Below are positions 1 through 10,646 of a DNA stretch of 64,000 nucleotides, piece by piece (the first letter of the stretch is position 1; each line of letters opens with the position of its first letter). The DNA is from Paralithodes platypus (Eukaryota; Arthropoda; Malacostraca; Decapoda; Lithodidae). The notes beneath the pieces were generated by a model. The model was not told the origin of the DNA and ran no database searches. It was given only the letters and a program-made list of their open reading frames with translations. The stretch spans positions 45,842,611-45,906,610 of the forward strand of contig CM064551.1 in assembly GCA_032716605.1 (NCBI GenBank), given 5' to 3'. Both the position numbers and the translations under genes were made by a program.

Positions 1-387
1 CATCAATGCCCTGGAACTGTTGGTACCATTGTTCTTCCTGCGGGATCACGGACTGGCCCTCACGAGCAAGTCGGTGGCCTTCAGGATGGACAACATGTCC
101 GCGATTCATTGTATCCAAAAGCAGGGCTCCTCCAGGTCTGTTGTTCTCCAAGACCTGGCGGAGAAATTGTTTTACCTGGCCGATCATTACAGCAACGTGT
201 ACAACGTGCCTAGTAGTGAACTGAGGTGCAACTCTAGAGATTATTTGGTTACTTCGCGTGAGTACCGATAAATCGGCCCGCTGTGGTAGCGGCTGAGATC
301 ATAAGCCCTACGTTGGATACTCCGAGACTGCTACCAAATAAGAGGTTTTCCTTATTTGGTTATAAGGGAGGTCGTCAAACCTCCCAA
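1..387 (+). mobile_element. DIRS family-B fragment, internally deleted, 3' end
   Basis: The first 202 bases encode a DIRS RNase H segment. The segment then passes directly into the right inverted terminal repeat of DIRS family B (about 203-387), which matches 15930-16108 nearly base for base and ends with the same CCTCCCAA tip. The recombinase gene, the ICR and the beginning of the right repeat that should lie between are missing, so this copy carries an internal deletion. The word GTGTAC at the junction occurs in both parents. The copy continues to the left of the window. Confidence 0.8.
2..202 (+). pseudogene. DIRS RNase H domain fragment
   Basis: This frame is open from the window edge and reads INALELLVPLFFLRDHG, then SKSVAFRMDNMSAIHCIQKQ. 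The intact DIRS element on the other strand has NVKELLVPLYFLQAHG and GKSVAFRMDNLNAVHCIQKQ at residues 405-443 of its RT-RNase H protein. The catalytic E (in LELL) and D (in RMDN) positions are both present. The reading runs off into terminal-repeat sequence after about residue 67, so the protein is truncated and cannot work alone. Its start lies outside the window. Confidence 0.8.
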
Positions 388-389
388 TA

Positions 390-877
390 TGTTCATTTAT
401 GGAAGTATTTAAAGTAGGCCTAGGCCTAGCCCAATCAGGGAGAACATGTTAGTCCCTATTTATAGCCTACTTTAGTAGGATAGGCTAGTCCTATATTTGT
501 TAATCCAATAGGCCTAGCCTATGTTAAAATAGCCAACAATAGGGTACCTAGGTTAACAAGTCCCAGATATTGAAAGAAAAAGTGGTAAAAATTTAAGAGA
601 CCTTGGACAGCCTTTTTACCTAACCTAACAAAAAATAATTATAGGCCTAGTTAAAAGGCTGTCTGAGGTCTCTTCAATTTTTACCACTTTTTCTTTCAAT
701 ACCTGGAACTTGTTAACCTAGGTACCCTATTGTTGACTATTTTAACATAGGCTAGGCCTATTGGATTAAAAAATATAGGCCTAACCAGCCTACACTACTA
801 AAGTAGGCTATAAATAGGGACTAACATGTTCTCCCTGATTGGGCTAGGCCTACTTGAAATACTTCCATAAATGAACA
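390..877. mobile_element. Palindromic (foldback) MITE, 488 bp, TA target duplication
   Basis: The left arm (390 to about 613) and right arm (about 655 to 877) are reverse complements with few differences. They start TGTTCATTTATGGAAG and end with its complement, around a short loop near 615-653. TA dinucleotides flank both ends (388-389 and 878-879). There is no ORF, and the arms are rich in TAGGCCTA words. A TA duplication suggests mobilisation by a Tc1/mariner-type transposase, but the terminus is not one I can assign. It sits between two DIRS family-B copies. Confidence 0.75.
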
Positions 878-999
878 TAAGATAACGAGTCTGCAGAGCT
901 GACTGGCCCACACACGGCATATCCCATGCACACCCATCCTTGTCAATTGCAAGACTTATTTCAGGAAATAGGCCTAGGCCTATGCCTCAAATAGATAGA

Positions 1000-1274
1000 T
1001 TTAGTAGCAGTCTCTAAGTTTCCAACGTAGGGCTTATGATCTCAGCCGCTACCACAGCGGGCCAATTTATCGGTACTCACGCGAAGTAACCAAATAATCT
1101 CTAGAGTTGCACCTCAATTCACTACTAGGCACGTTGTACACACTCCGAGACGACTAAGAAGGAAGAGAAAGCGAAGGAGAGAAAGAATTGTTATAGTTAC
1201 CCATTTAATCTAGCTGCTCTCCTCTAAGCCATGCTCCATGTTCTATGAGCCTGCGCCAGGACCTGCCAAAGTAT
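1000..1274 (+). repeat. Left inverted terminal repeat of DIRS-B
   Basis: It begins ATTTAGTAGCAGTCTC and is the reverse complement of 15785 to about 16060 over its whole length with only scattered differences. Its first ~36 bases are also complementary to the first half of the ICR at 10002-10037. Confidence 0.85.
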
Positions 1275-2009
1275 CAGTCACTTCGCGCCCACCGTCGATG
1301 TCACACGCCTTTTTTGTCTGTGCTTCGCGAGTGCCTGCTTTGCATCCCCTTCGCTTCAACTATTAGTGAGTGTGAGCCTTTTCAGGCTGTTGAGATTTTA
1401 GAAGGATGTTCAGTGATGTAGGCAGCACTTTATACGGATTTATGGCGTGTTTACTGGGTGTGCGCGTAGTGCTGGAGACGTGTTTATTTATTTGTTTTCT
1501 TCGGGGGTGTTTGGTCCGCGACGCCGCGTAGCGGTCGTTGTGTGTCGATTCTACCCTCGCTTTCGGGTTCATGTTCACTTTAACTACCCTTAACGTAACT
1601 TGGGGGGGGAAATGCTTCCCGCGGGATGCATTGTGTTTCTTTCCCTTTGTGACTTTTTGTTTTATTGTTTTTTCATATGAATACGTGTCGATGTTTTACA
1701 AGACTTGAGCATGAGGTTTCTCTGGATTCTGCTTTTGTGTGAGCATAGGCCACACAGCCTTTATTCTCTCACAAACATGCTGCTTTGGTCTCAACTGACC
1801 TTTAGCCCTTCTGACTTGTTTATTAAACCTGTCCATAGTTGGTGGTCTTGTATTTCGTTCGCCTGTTCACGCTTTTGTCAGTTCCTTTTCGTTTCCCCGG
1901 GCCTACTTGGCTCGTGGATATGTGGTTCTGGTGAAAATGTCGGTCAAACCCTAGGCTATCCTCCTTTTATTTTATTAATTTAACGTAATTGTGGGGCTTC
2001 TCGGGCAGT
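1275..2009. other. DIRS-B 5' leader, no gene recognised
   Basis: T-rich sequence downstream of the left terminal repeat. No frame resembles a known protein. By analogy with the intact family-A element this is the untranslated leader upstream of the gag-like gene. Confidence 0.4.
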
Positions 2010-2580
2010 TTTTTTTTTTTTTTTTTTTTTTTTTTTCTATGGGATTGAGGGAGGCAAAAGGCATAACTGCCTATAGCGAGTGCCCCCCCCCCATAGTTGA
2101 AAGAGTGACAGGGCCAAAATCAAGGGACGTTCGAGCCAAAATGCCTGGACACACGGAGTTTGAAGCAATTTAAGTCATAGGAAGAGGGAAAGACTGATTC
2201 TGGGAGAGAGTTCCAGAGCTCAGCTGTTGAGTAGAAGAAAGTTTGAGAGTAATGTTTCACTCTTGGGTTGGAGAGTTGCACAGAGTAGGGGTGGGATTGA
2301 GTTGCAAGACGGGTACCACGTGCCCTACGTAAAGGAGGTGGTATGCACTGGGATAGCTCTGAGGAACACTGATTATAATAGTAGCGATAGAATAGCGAGA
2401 GATGCAACATTGCGGCGGAGAGAGAGAGATTGCAGAGAGTTGGTGAGTGGACGGGAGTTAATGATACGAAAGGCCTTCCTTTCAACTTTGTCTAGGAGAG
2501 CGGTGTGAGAGGAACCTCCCCACACATGTGAACAATACTCAATACAAGGTTTAGCTTTGTTACTAGGTTTTTTCACTCAG
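2010..2580 (-). mobile_element. 5'-truncated LINE with poly(A) tail
   Basis: A run of about 27 T at 2010-2036 on the + strand is the poly(A) tail of an element on the - strand. Upstream on that strand lies the C-terminal coding end of a non-LTR retrotransposon. Only the last ~150 codons remain, the usual result of incomplete target-primed reverse transcription. It sits in the leader of DIRS-B and therefore arrived later. Confidence 0.78.
2120..2576 (-). pseudogene. LINE reverse transcriptase C-terminus (Jockey-like)
   Basis: Two overlapping - strand frames together read IEYCSHVWGG, LLDKVERKAFRII, SLSLRRNVASL, LFYRYYYNQCSSEL, IPPPLRRARGTR, and AELWNSLPESVFP. This order is typical of the C-terminus of Jockey-group LINE ORF2 proteins. 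A frameshift separates the VASL and LFYRYY blocks (about 2400-2420). The reading stops at 2120, about 85 bp before the poly(A) tail. The polymerase core and endonuclease are absent, so the copy is dead. The clade name rests on motif style only. Confidence 0.75.
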
Positions 2581-5450
2581 GGATTGACGCTGCCCTAGTG
2601 TTTTCTCTTTTATGTGAATTGTGTAACTAGGCTAGGCCTGTGTTTTTTAACTTGAGCTGACCACCGTCGGATTGGGCCACATAGTCCTGTCCTTCTGTTT
2701 TCCTCTTGTCTCTACTGACTTGCTGGTTGGTCTTCTACGCTCTTGTTAAAATTCTCATTATATTGTGTGTTTAAGCTAATAGGTTTTTTGCCTTGAGCTG
2801 CCCGCCGTTGGAATGATCCACACAGGTCCTTTCCTTATGACTTCCTTTTGTCTCAACTGACTGGGAGGTCTCGGTCTCGTAGCTCTCGGTTAAATTCTCG
2901 TTTTTCTTACATTTTACATGTTTCTGTTCTTCCCCTGCCTGTGGTTACTTGGTCACAATAAGGGGGAGGGGGATGTCTGGAAACTGTACGCGATAGGGGC
3001 CCCGCTCACAGGGAGGATATGCTTGGACAAGTTGACTCGATTTTCGTGTTTACTCATGTTTTTTCGCCACACAGGCAAGGGTCTTCTGGTGTCCTCAGCC
3101 CCTTCATCTTTTTAAATCCGCCCTACAAGCGCCTTTATCTTTTTGATGTGCCCTGTGCCTTGTCAAGGCCTAGGCCACATAGCTTTTTCACTTGACTTGG
3201 TTTATGCGCCCTGTTCTGCCCCCTATTTCATGTACCTGGACAGGGCTTCTTGGACAACGGCTGATTGTCTGTTTTTCCTATCCCTTATGTCCTGTTCCTT
3301 GTGTCCTCCTTCTGTACCTGGTTCCCGCCCTACAGGCAGTCTCCTTGTATACTGGGTGGACCCAAGGACCACCTGAAAAGTCCTAGGACTCGACCCAAAG
3401 TGGCGATGTCCTGTGTGTTTTGGATTCCCTCCCCGCCCCTATTTAAACTTATAGGGTACTGTTGGGTTGCTCACACTTGACCTTTTCCTTCCAGCTGGTG
3501 CCCGCTCTACTGCCGGCTGTCCCTACGCCGCCGCCACTTCGCCACCTCCTCCCTCCGCTCTCACAGAGGGTTCTCAGGTATTTTGGATGGGACAAATTTC
3601 CCCAAAATTTGGTTTGGACCTGTTCCCAGGGTTGGGCCTCGCTAAGGGGCTTGTCCCAGCCCTGGTGTTGAGGGTCTCTGGTGTGGGTGGTTTTTATTGG
3701 ACTTTCCTGATATACTTGCTACTTAGCTTCTTACTGGATATTGTCTTACTGAGTATTACATGCTGATTTGGCTATACTGCCTCATATTGCCTGTCTCACC
3801 TCCACTGGTGGGTAATGCTTCCCCCATTTTTCAGTTCTGTGATGCCGGCTCCTCCCTGCTCTCGGCTGACATGTCATGCCCTATACCCTGTCAAGGCCTA
3901 GGCCACATAGCTTTTTCACTTGACTTGGTTTTCAGCGCCCTGTTCTGCCACCTTTTTTCATTGTACCTGGACAGGACTCCTTGGACGACAGCTGCTTGGC
4001 TGTTTCTTGTGTCCTCCTTCGGTACCTAGTTTCCGCCATACAGGTGCCTCCTAGTATACTAGGTGGCCCCCTAGACCTCCTGAAAAGTCCTAGGACTCGA
4101 CCCAAAGTGGCGATTGTCCTGTGTGTATTGGATTCCCTCCCCTTCCCTATTTCCTCTAATAGGGTTCTGTTGGGTTGCTCACACTTGACCTTTTTCCTTC
4201 CTGCTGGTGCCCGCTCTCCTGCCGGCGAGACCTTCACCGCTTCGCCCCCTCCTCCCTCCGCTCTCCCGGAGGGTTCTCAGGTATTTTGGGTGGGGTCTTT
4301 TTTCCCCAAAGGACTTGGACCTGTTTACCAGGGTTGTGTCTTGCCAAATGGGCTTGTCCCAGCCCTGGTGTTTGTGGTCTACTGTGTGGGTGTCTTTTAA
4401 TTGACTTTCCTTGCTACTTGGCGTCTTCCTGGATATTGTCTTACTTGGGTTTCAACTGCTATTTTGGCTCTACTGCCTCATACTTTTCCCCTGTCTCACC
4501 TCCACTGGTGTGTGACGCTCTCCCCCATTTTTCGGTGCCGTACTGACGGCTCCTCCCTGCTTCTGCCTGACATGCTTTCGGTCGGGGGTGCTGCCTCCGC
4601 ACGGCCTGCTACGTCAAGGATGTCTACGACCCCCGCCGATGTGAAGTTTGTCTCTCCACCCTTCACCTCCTGGACGCACCCTGCTTCGGAGGAAGGCCGA
4701 CGGGCCTAGATCGCCTCACAGGCGAGGATCTCCTGGTGTCCTCTGGCTCTTCATCTTTTCTAGAATTCCGCTATACAAGCACATTTTCTACTTTTTGATG
4801 TACCCTGTATATCTGTATCTGGGAATCGGCCACATCGCCTTTTATCTCGGTTATTGATGGAGTTGGTGCCCTGTCTCAGTTTGAATGTACATATGGTCCT
4901 GGATATGGCTACTTGGCTGATTTCCTATCCTCTGTGTCCTCCTGTGCTTCGTTTCCGCCCTACAGACGGCCTTCTAGTGTACTAGGTGGAGTCAGGGATC
5001 TGTTGACTAGTCCCAGGACTCTGCTCGCGTGGCGATTGTCCTGTGTGTCTTGGATTCCCCCTCCTATTTGTACCACTTAGGTGTCGGGTAGCTCACACTT
5101 GACTTTTTACTGCCAGGGGGGTTCGGCCTTGACTCCGCATTGTGTTTACACACGTTTTCCGCCAAACAGGCAGGGTGTCATCTGCCTCTTCCTCTTTCTA
5201 TAGAACCTCGCTCCACAGGTGGGTTTTATAGTCTTGGATGTACCCTGTGCCCTGTATCTGTCACCAAGAATCGGCCACGTGTCTTTTTCCTCTGGTTCTT
5301 TATGCCCTTTGCATTCATATGCACCCAGGGACCGGCTGCTTCGCTGGGTTTCCCCCACTTGATGTGTCCTCTGTTAATTTCCTTCTGTGCCTCGAATCCG
5401 CTCCACAGTTGGCCTCTTGCTCCTAGATCGCCACAGAGCCTCGCTGACAG
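2581..5450 (+). repeat. Degenerate ~0.73-kb tandem repeats in DIRS-B leader
   Basis: The clearest pair is about 3140-3867 and 3868-4600: the block around CCTAGGCCACATAGC recurs at 3169 and 3897 (728 bp apart). It is followed in both by matching blocks ending with a GCTCACACTTGACC motif and a Pro/Ser-type CCTCCCTCCGCTCT block. Partial further units start near 2672, 4828 and 5273. Apparent short ORFs here are shadows of C/T-rich repeats. The repeats probably belong to the element's leader or to an ORF1 region amplified in tandem. Confidence 0.65.
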
Positions 5451-6854
5451 GTCCCAGGCCTCCGCTCATGTGGCATTGGTCCTGTGTGTATTGGATTCCC
5501 TCCTTTCTTCATTGACCTTTTACCGTCCATCCCCACCGTGGCCTCCACTTTTGTGTCTGGCCTGCTGCTCCGCTCCTCGGACTTCACTGGGTTCTTCAGC
5601 CCTACATTGTATTCGCTTTTCCTGCCCGGTCCAGGACGTTCACCACCCATTGCTGTCGACTGGTTCGGGTGGTTTCTCTGCTTGTCAGCCCCTGCCGACG
5701 TCCACAGCCACCTCCTCCTGCCGGCCCTTTTAAGTCCGGGACTGACGTTCCTGGGGGTGGCTTGGCAGGAGGCTTTCTTGCTTGTGCTAAGCGACACATG
5801 CTCCGCACAATGGGAGGTCGTGGCGAAGCCCTCGTCGTCCTCCTCCAACCATGCGAGTGGTGGTCCGTCGCCGGCAAGGAGCCCTGGGGCTTGGGCTATG
5901 GGACGGGCCGCGGGGGGCGTTGTATACGCTCCTCCCGTGGCCGTTCGTACCCGGTTTGCCGTTCCGTCCTGTGGGTGGACTATGCTGGCAAGTTCCGGGA
6001 CCCTCGTCCTCCGCTGCCTTGCTCGGACGGGAGGGGGACAGGCCGGAGCGTGAGGCCCGCTCTCCGTTTTCGTCATGACGGCCAGGTGGACGGGGGTTTG
6101 GCCATGGTAGTTCCTTTCTCCATGACAACTTAAGGGAGGCTATGCTCCGCACAACGCGTAGCTCCTCCTGGCCCATACCCTCTCCCCTCAACCGGCCGTC
6201 TCATTGACTTGGTGGTGGGCCTGACGCAAAGCGCCTGCACTGGCTTCTCCCGCCCCCACTTCCTGCGCTAGCCACGCCGGTCGTGGGCACGACGGGGTAT
6301 AGTAGGGTCTGGCCTGGAGGTGGAGGTCTCAACCTCCTCTCGGGCGCCCTCCCCGTCATCGACGCAGTGTCTCAGGAGGTGGCCCAGGTACTCCGGTCCA
6401 TGTATGGGGGAGGTGCCGTCGCGATAACATCTCCACACATTGTGTCCTGGACACACTCGCTGTAGTCGTCCGTGTCACAGGCCTGGGGTTCACCATCGCT
6501 ATTTCACATGGCGGTCCTCCCACCTTCACACTGGGAGCCATGGAACCTCGACTGTGCTCCTGTTCCTCCGGGTCGAGTGTCCACGTCCACACTTGTGTTC
6601 TGCCCGTTCTCGTTCGCGAACGTGTTCTGGGTGTTTTCCCGGCTGGGATCTTTACCTTGGGCGGCACTGACCGTGCCTTTAGGCCAGCTCGGACTCGACT
6701 ACCTTGTTCTACTGGTCCCCTAACACTTCCCTGTATCGCCCCCCCCCCCCCCCTTTACTGGCTGTGGCCGGTACCGCGCTTGCTACATATGAGACTATCA
6801 CACTGGGTCGCTCGGGGCTCACTCGCGGAAGCGGTGCCCTGGCCTGCTCCCGGC
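5450..6854 (+). other. GC-rich decayed internal region of DIRS-B
   Basis: CpG- and GC-rich sequence lies between the leader repeats and the RNase H remnant, where ORF1 and the polymerase would be expected. Several frames stay open for 60-190 codons, but none gives recognisable polymerase motifs. A Gly/Arg-rich stretch near 5880-5960 is reminiscent of the Gly/Arg-rich C-terminus of the family-A Gag. Identity is inferred from position only. Confidence 0.35.
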
Positions 6855-7215
6855 CATCTGGATGGCCACAGATGCGTCGTGTGAGAGGGGTGGGGCTCCC
6901 GATCTAACATGGGTCTTCGCCACCACGGCAAGTGGTTAGGGCTCTTCGCTTTCGCGTCCGGGCCATGATCCTATTGGTACCGTTCTTCTTCCTGCGGGAT
7001 CGCTGTCTTGCCCTGGCGGGCTTGTCGGTGGCCTTTCGGTTGGTCTTCTTATCCGCTGATGCCTTCGGCACGGACTGGATTGGGTGACAGTCGGTGTCCA
7101 CATTGCCTCCGCCCGTCGCACTCCTCATGTGCTACGTCCTCCACGGGCTGGGATTTTTCTGGCACGGGGTTTGGTTGATCGCGCCCATGTGGCCGGCCCG
7201 TGCTTGGTACGCTCC
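6855..7215 (+). pseudogene. Decayed DIRS RNase H / post-RNase H region
   Basis: Near 6861 the sequence reads W-M-A-T-D-A-S, matching WVDTDAS of the intact family-A RNase H. At 6965-7040 the nucleotides match window positions 21-90 closely (LLVPFFFLRDRCLAL, SVAFR). At 7179-7210 it reads LIAPMWPARAWY, matching LIAPLWPAQVWY of family A. The first catalytic Asp context survives, but frames change and stops intervene. The interval between the first and last motif is only about half that in family A, so an internal deletion is likely. Confidence 0.65.
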
Positions 7216-8280
7216 GCTATACATATGTGTACTGGGTTCCCGTCATTTGTCCATTTACATGCATTGTACCGGCTCAGACGGGTTGCTTTTCGGTAGTTGG
7301 GGTGTACTGTAGGACGATCAGGTCCCACCTCACCACTGCCCCGCCCAGTCGTCACTGTGGATGATGTTGGTGTGGTGCTAACCGTGCCTCAGCACGACTC
7401 GCCGGAGTCCCACCCCCCCCCCCCCGCTGCACTTGCTCCTGCAGTCTCGGTTACCACACCAGCCTTAACAGTGTTCCAAAGAGACTGCACCTTCACTAGA
7501 CTCTCCTGTCTGTTAGACAATTGGCCTATGGAACACTGAAGTCCTGCCCCACCGCTGCTCCAACATGTAAGCTCTGTTGCCGCCGCAAGTGTGTTGCCAA
7601 ACGGCTGCACCAATGGTGTCCGTGTTCCGTTCCCCTCCCTGTCTCCGGCTTCCTCTTGGGCCGGATTGGGGCCCTAGGGCCCTTGTTGGCATTTGTGTCA
7701 TAAATGTTTGTGTGGCTGGGTGGTTGCCGCCTTTTGACCTCGGCTTGGCTGATATGCTTCATCGGCGCTGGCTGATGTCTCCGTGGAGGGCTTCAGTCAT
7801 CTTGGATTGGGTTCCCTAACTGGCTCCGTGATGCTAGGTAGTGAGCACACAGCTCCCTCGGTTGCGTTTGTGTTCCGTTCCCTTCATCACTGGTTTGGGA
7901 CACTCGCCGGCATGTACGGTCCTACATCTTTCGAGGCCGCCTGCCCGCTCTTGGGGTACCCTTAGAGGCCTTGACGGGGCTGGTGCTCCCTCACAAGGGG
8001 TATCACCTTTCTGAAGACCTGCTTTAGGCTCCGTCCGGCTCCAAACCATAGCCAGGGCCCCTTCCCTCGGGTTCGTCACTTTGACCCCTTCTGTTCGTTT
8101 TGTAGACTCGTATGGAACTTCTGCTATGCCAGAGTCACGCCCTGTTGCTTCTGTGTGTGCCACTGTGCCGGGATGGGCTTCGGTGTGCACATACCTCTCC
8201 ATGCCCACGGCCAGGCTTCATATGCCTTGGGTCGCGTTCCGTCAACGTGTCCCCTGCTTCTCTTCCTGCTGTCTTCGTCC
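7216..8280. other. Decayed DIRS-B interior, no gene recognised
   Basis: Mixed GC-rich, then T-rich sequence where the tyrosine recombinase gene would be expected. I cannot find the R...HxxR...Y recombinase motifs in any frame. A poly(C) run lies at 7412-7424. Confidence 0.35.
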
Positions 8281-9180
8281 CATACTGTATTTTCTTCCTT
8301 TCCCTGACAAAGGGGGGAGGGGGGTCTTTTTTGTATGCTTGTACAAAGCCTTTCTTTCAATACATGTCTGTTTGGTATGGAGGATGTCACTCTTACGGTT
8401 TTTACATTATGACTACACTGTCTACGGGTTTTACCTTGGTATGCTTATGCCGCATACCCATGTCTTGTACATGACGAATGTCGGATGATGTCGTCAGCCG
8501 GCTATACCGTGCCATTTTGTTTTGTAAACACTTAACACCTGCCTTCACTTACGGTTTTCGCTCTTACACTTTTTCCGTTCTGACTCCACTGTCTCCGGGT
8601 TCTGTGTTGGTATACTTATGCCTCCTACCCGTGTCATGTACCTCCAGAGTGTCGTCTGATGGCGTCCGCCTGCTATGCCGTGCCTTGTGTTTTTGTGAAT
8701 ACTTTCCACTTGGCTTCACTTTAGGGTTTCGCTCTTTCAGTTTTTACTTTCTGACTCAACTGTCTACGGGTTTTGTGTTGGTATGCTTCTGCCTCCTACC
8801 CATGTCGTGTAACTACAGAGTGTCAAGTGGTGACGTCCACCGTCTCCTGTGTCTCTTCCTCCCGTACTGTATTTTCTTCCTTTCCCTACAACAGGGGGGG
8901 GGGGGGGTTTGTATGCTTGTACAAAGACTTTCTCTTTCAATACTTGTCTGAACAGTACTGTCTGTTTAGTGTTACGGATGTAGCTCTTACGAGTGCTAAC
9001 TTAAGGTTTATTACATTTGGACTATACTGTCTACGGGTTTTTGTATTGGTATGCCTATGCCTCATACCCATGTCTTGTACGTAAGAGTGTCTTCGGAGGT
9101 CATCCGCATGCTGTGCCGTGCTGTTTGTTATTGTACTACTTTACAATTGACTTCACCTTTCCCATGTTGGTGTGCCATTC
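8280..9180 (+). repeat. Tandem ~171-bp repeats with a 583-bp super-repeat
   Basis: The word ACTGTCTACGGGTTTT and the following GGTATGCTTATGCC-like block recur near 8417, 8588, 8759 and 9026, spaced 171, 171 and 267 bp. The last interval is longer because a block beginning TATTTTCTTCCTTTCCC (near 8289 and 8872) is reinserted. The units are diverged, so the array is old. No coding potential is apparent. Confidence 0.7.
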
Positions 9181-9262
9181 CAAGGTCGACATGACCTCTT
9201 CCTTTACCTGCCTGTGCATTTTAGACCCTAGACCGATACACTTGTAACATGTACTTTCTTAA

Positions 9263-9866
9263 CCTAAGAAGTGCGCATGGGGGTAATTAGACACCTCTCC
9301 CTGTGCTGACGTATTTGAGCTGTTTCCATCACTAAAATATTCATTTTACCATAAATAGCATTAATACTTATCCTAACGCGCCTATTATGGGTTGATTATA
9401 AAGGTATTAACCTGAAACAACAATAAAACGAGTGAAAACAGCGTTTGGATGGTCAAAATCGGAGATACAGGCCGCGAGTTATATAATGTATGGGTGAGGC
9501 AACCTGCTTTCCCGCCAATTTCCCCCAAGGCCACTGAGACACAGTCGATACTCTCTCTCTCTCTTGCACTCGCTTGCTAACAGTGATGACAAGGCCCTGC
9601 TTGCAACTCGCTAATGTTAGCACGAAAATATACCTCAGAATAAGGGAATAACAGGGAAAATAGGTGATAACTGAAGAAGGGGAGGAAAGTGGGGAAGGAG
9701 GGGAGGTAGAGGAGTGATATTTTGCATGGTCCAGGGGCAAAAAAAAATAAAAATAAAAAAAATAAAAAATTTGATGTTTAAAGTTGATTTTTTTTTCTCT
9801 GACTCTTAAAGAGTCTTCCCGCAGTCCGCCGGGGGAACTCTTAAGAGTCTTCCCGCAGTTCCCGGG
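9263..9866 (+). mobile_element. piggyBac-like MITE, copy 1
   Basis: A 604-bp element flanked by TTAA on both sides (9259-9262 and 9867-9870). It starts CCTAAGAAGTGCGCATG and ends GCAGTTCCCGGG. The reverse complement of the end (CCCGGGAACTGCGG) aligns with the start at CC...GAA.TGCG, a short imperfect terminal inverted repeat. TTAA duplications and CCY termini are the signature of piggyBac transposition. No transposase ORF is present. Near the right end the palindrome ACTCTTAAGAGT occurs twice. Confidence 0.8.
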
Positions 9867-10001
9867 TTAATAAGCACCGTACTGTTACGCTCTTTTTCCT
9901 ATAATCTGATTTGTTTATTTGTGTCTTTTCTTGGTCATCTACTTTTGCTAAGGCTTGGGGTTTTTAAGGTTTCTTGGATGTCCGCCTCCAATTTGGGTTT
10001 C

Positions 10002-10114
10002 AAGCCCTACGTTGGAAACGTAGAGACTGCTACTAAATTGGGAGGTTTGACGACCTCCCTTATAACCAAATAAGGAAAACCTCTTATTTAGTAGCAGTCT
10101 CGGAGTATCCAACG
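10002..10114 (+). repeat. Internal complementary region (ICR) of DIRS-B
   Basis: The first part (10002-10037) is complementary to the left tip of the element (1000-1036). The second part, from TGGGAGG at 10040, is complementary to the right tip (about 16030-16108). The ICR is thus the complement of the two tips joined end to end, as the DIRS replication model requires. The hAT-like insertion at 10115 falls in the last bases of the ICR. Confidence 0.82.
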
Positions 10115-10646
10115 CAGTGGCGTAGCTAAGGGGGGGGGCGGGAGGGGGCTGTTTGAAATCGCCCCCCGGGCCCACAAGAGAAGGGGGCCCCAAAATGGAT
10201 CTGATAATAATATTAATTATACTAATAGTATATACTGTATATATAAGTAATATTAATAATGAGTAAAATAAACACCATGTGTGTTTTCTGATTTAACCTC
10301 TTTCTTTTCTTCTATCCTGCGACGTCATGGGTATTTAAAATTAGAAAAATAACGATCACTCCATCAGACTCAGTATTGATTTGGCGGTGCAAGGGGAAAC
10401 ATCGTCGCTCTCAATCCTAGCCTCCTACCCGCCACTTGCTTAGGACACACTGCCTATAGGTAGGCCTGATGATTATACTTTTCTTTTTCTTTTTTTTTAT
10501 ACACTATATACATTACAAAATAGCACTATTGAGTTTGGCAGTTGGTTAATATACTGTGTTTTTCGTAAGCATGTGTAAAGGAATAATAAGATATAACCTA
10601 ATTTGACAACAAGAAACATGGTGATTGTTAGTAAGTTGAGTGTATA

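Noticed and set aside
2900..9250. Many 60-200-codon frames on both strands
   Set aside because: They come from C/T- and GC-rich repeats of a decayed DIRS element. They overlap each other, lack known motifs apart from the RNase H remnant, and are repeated in tandem.
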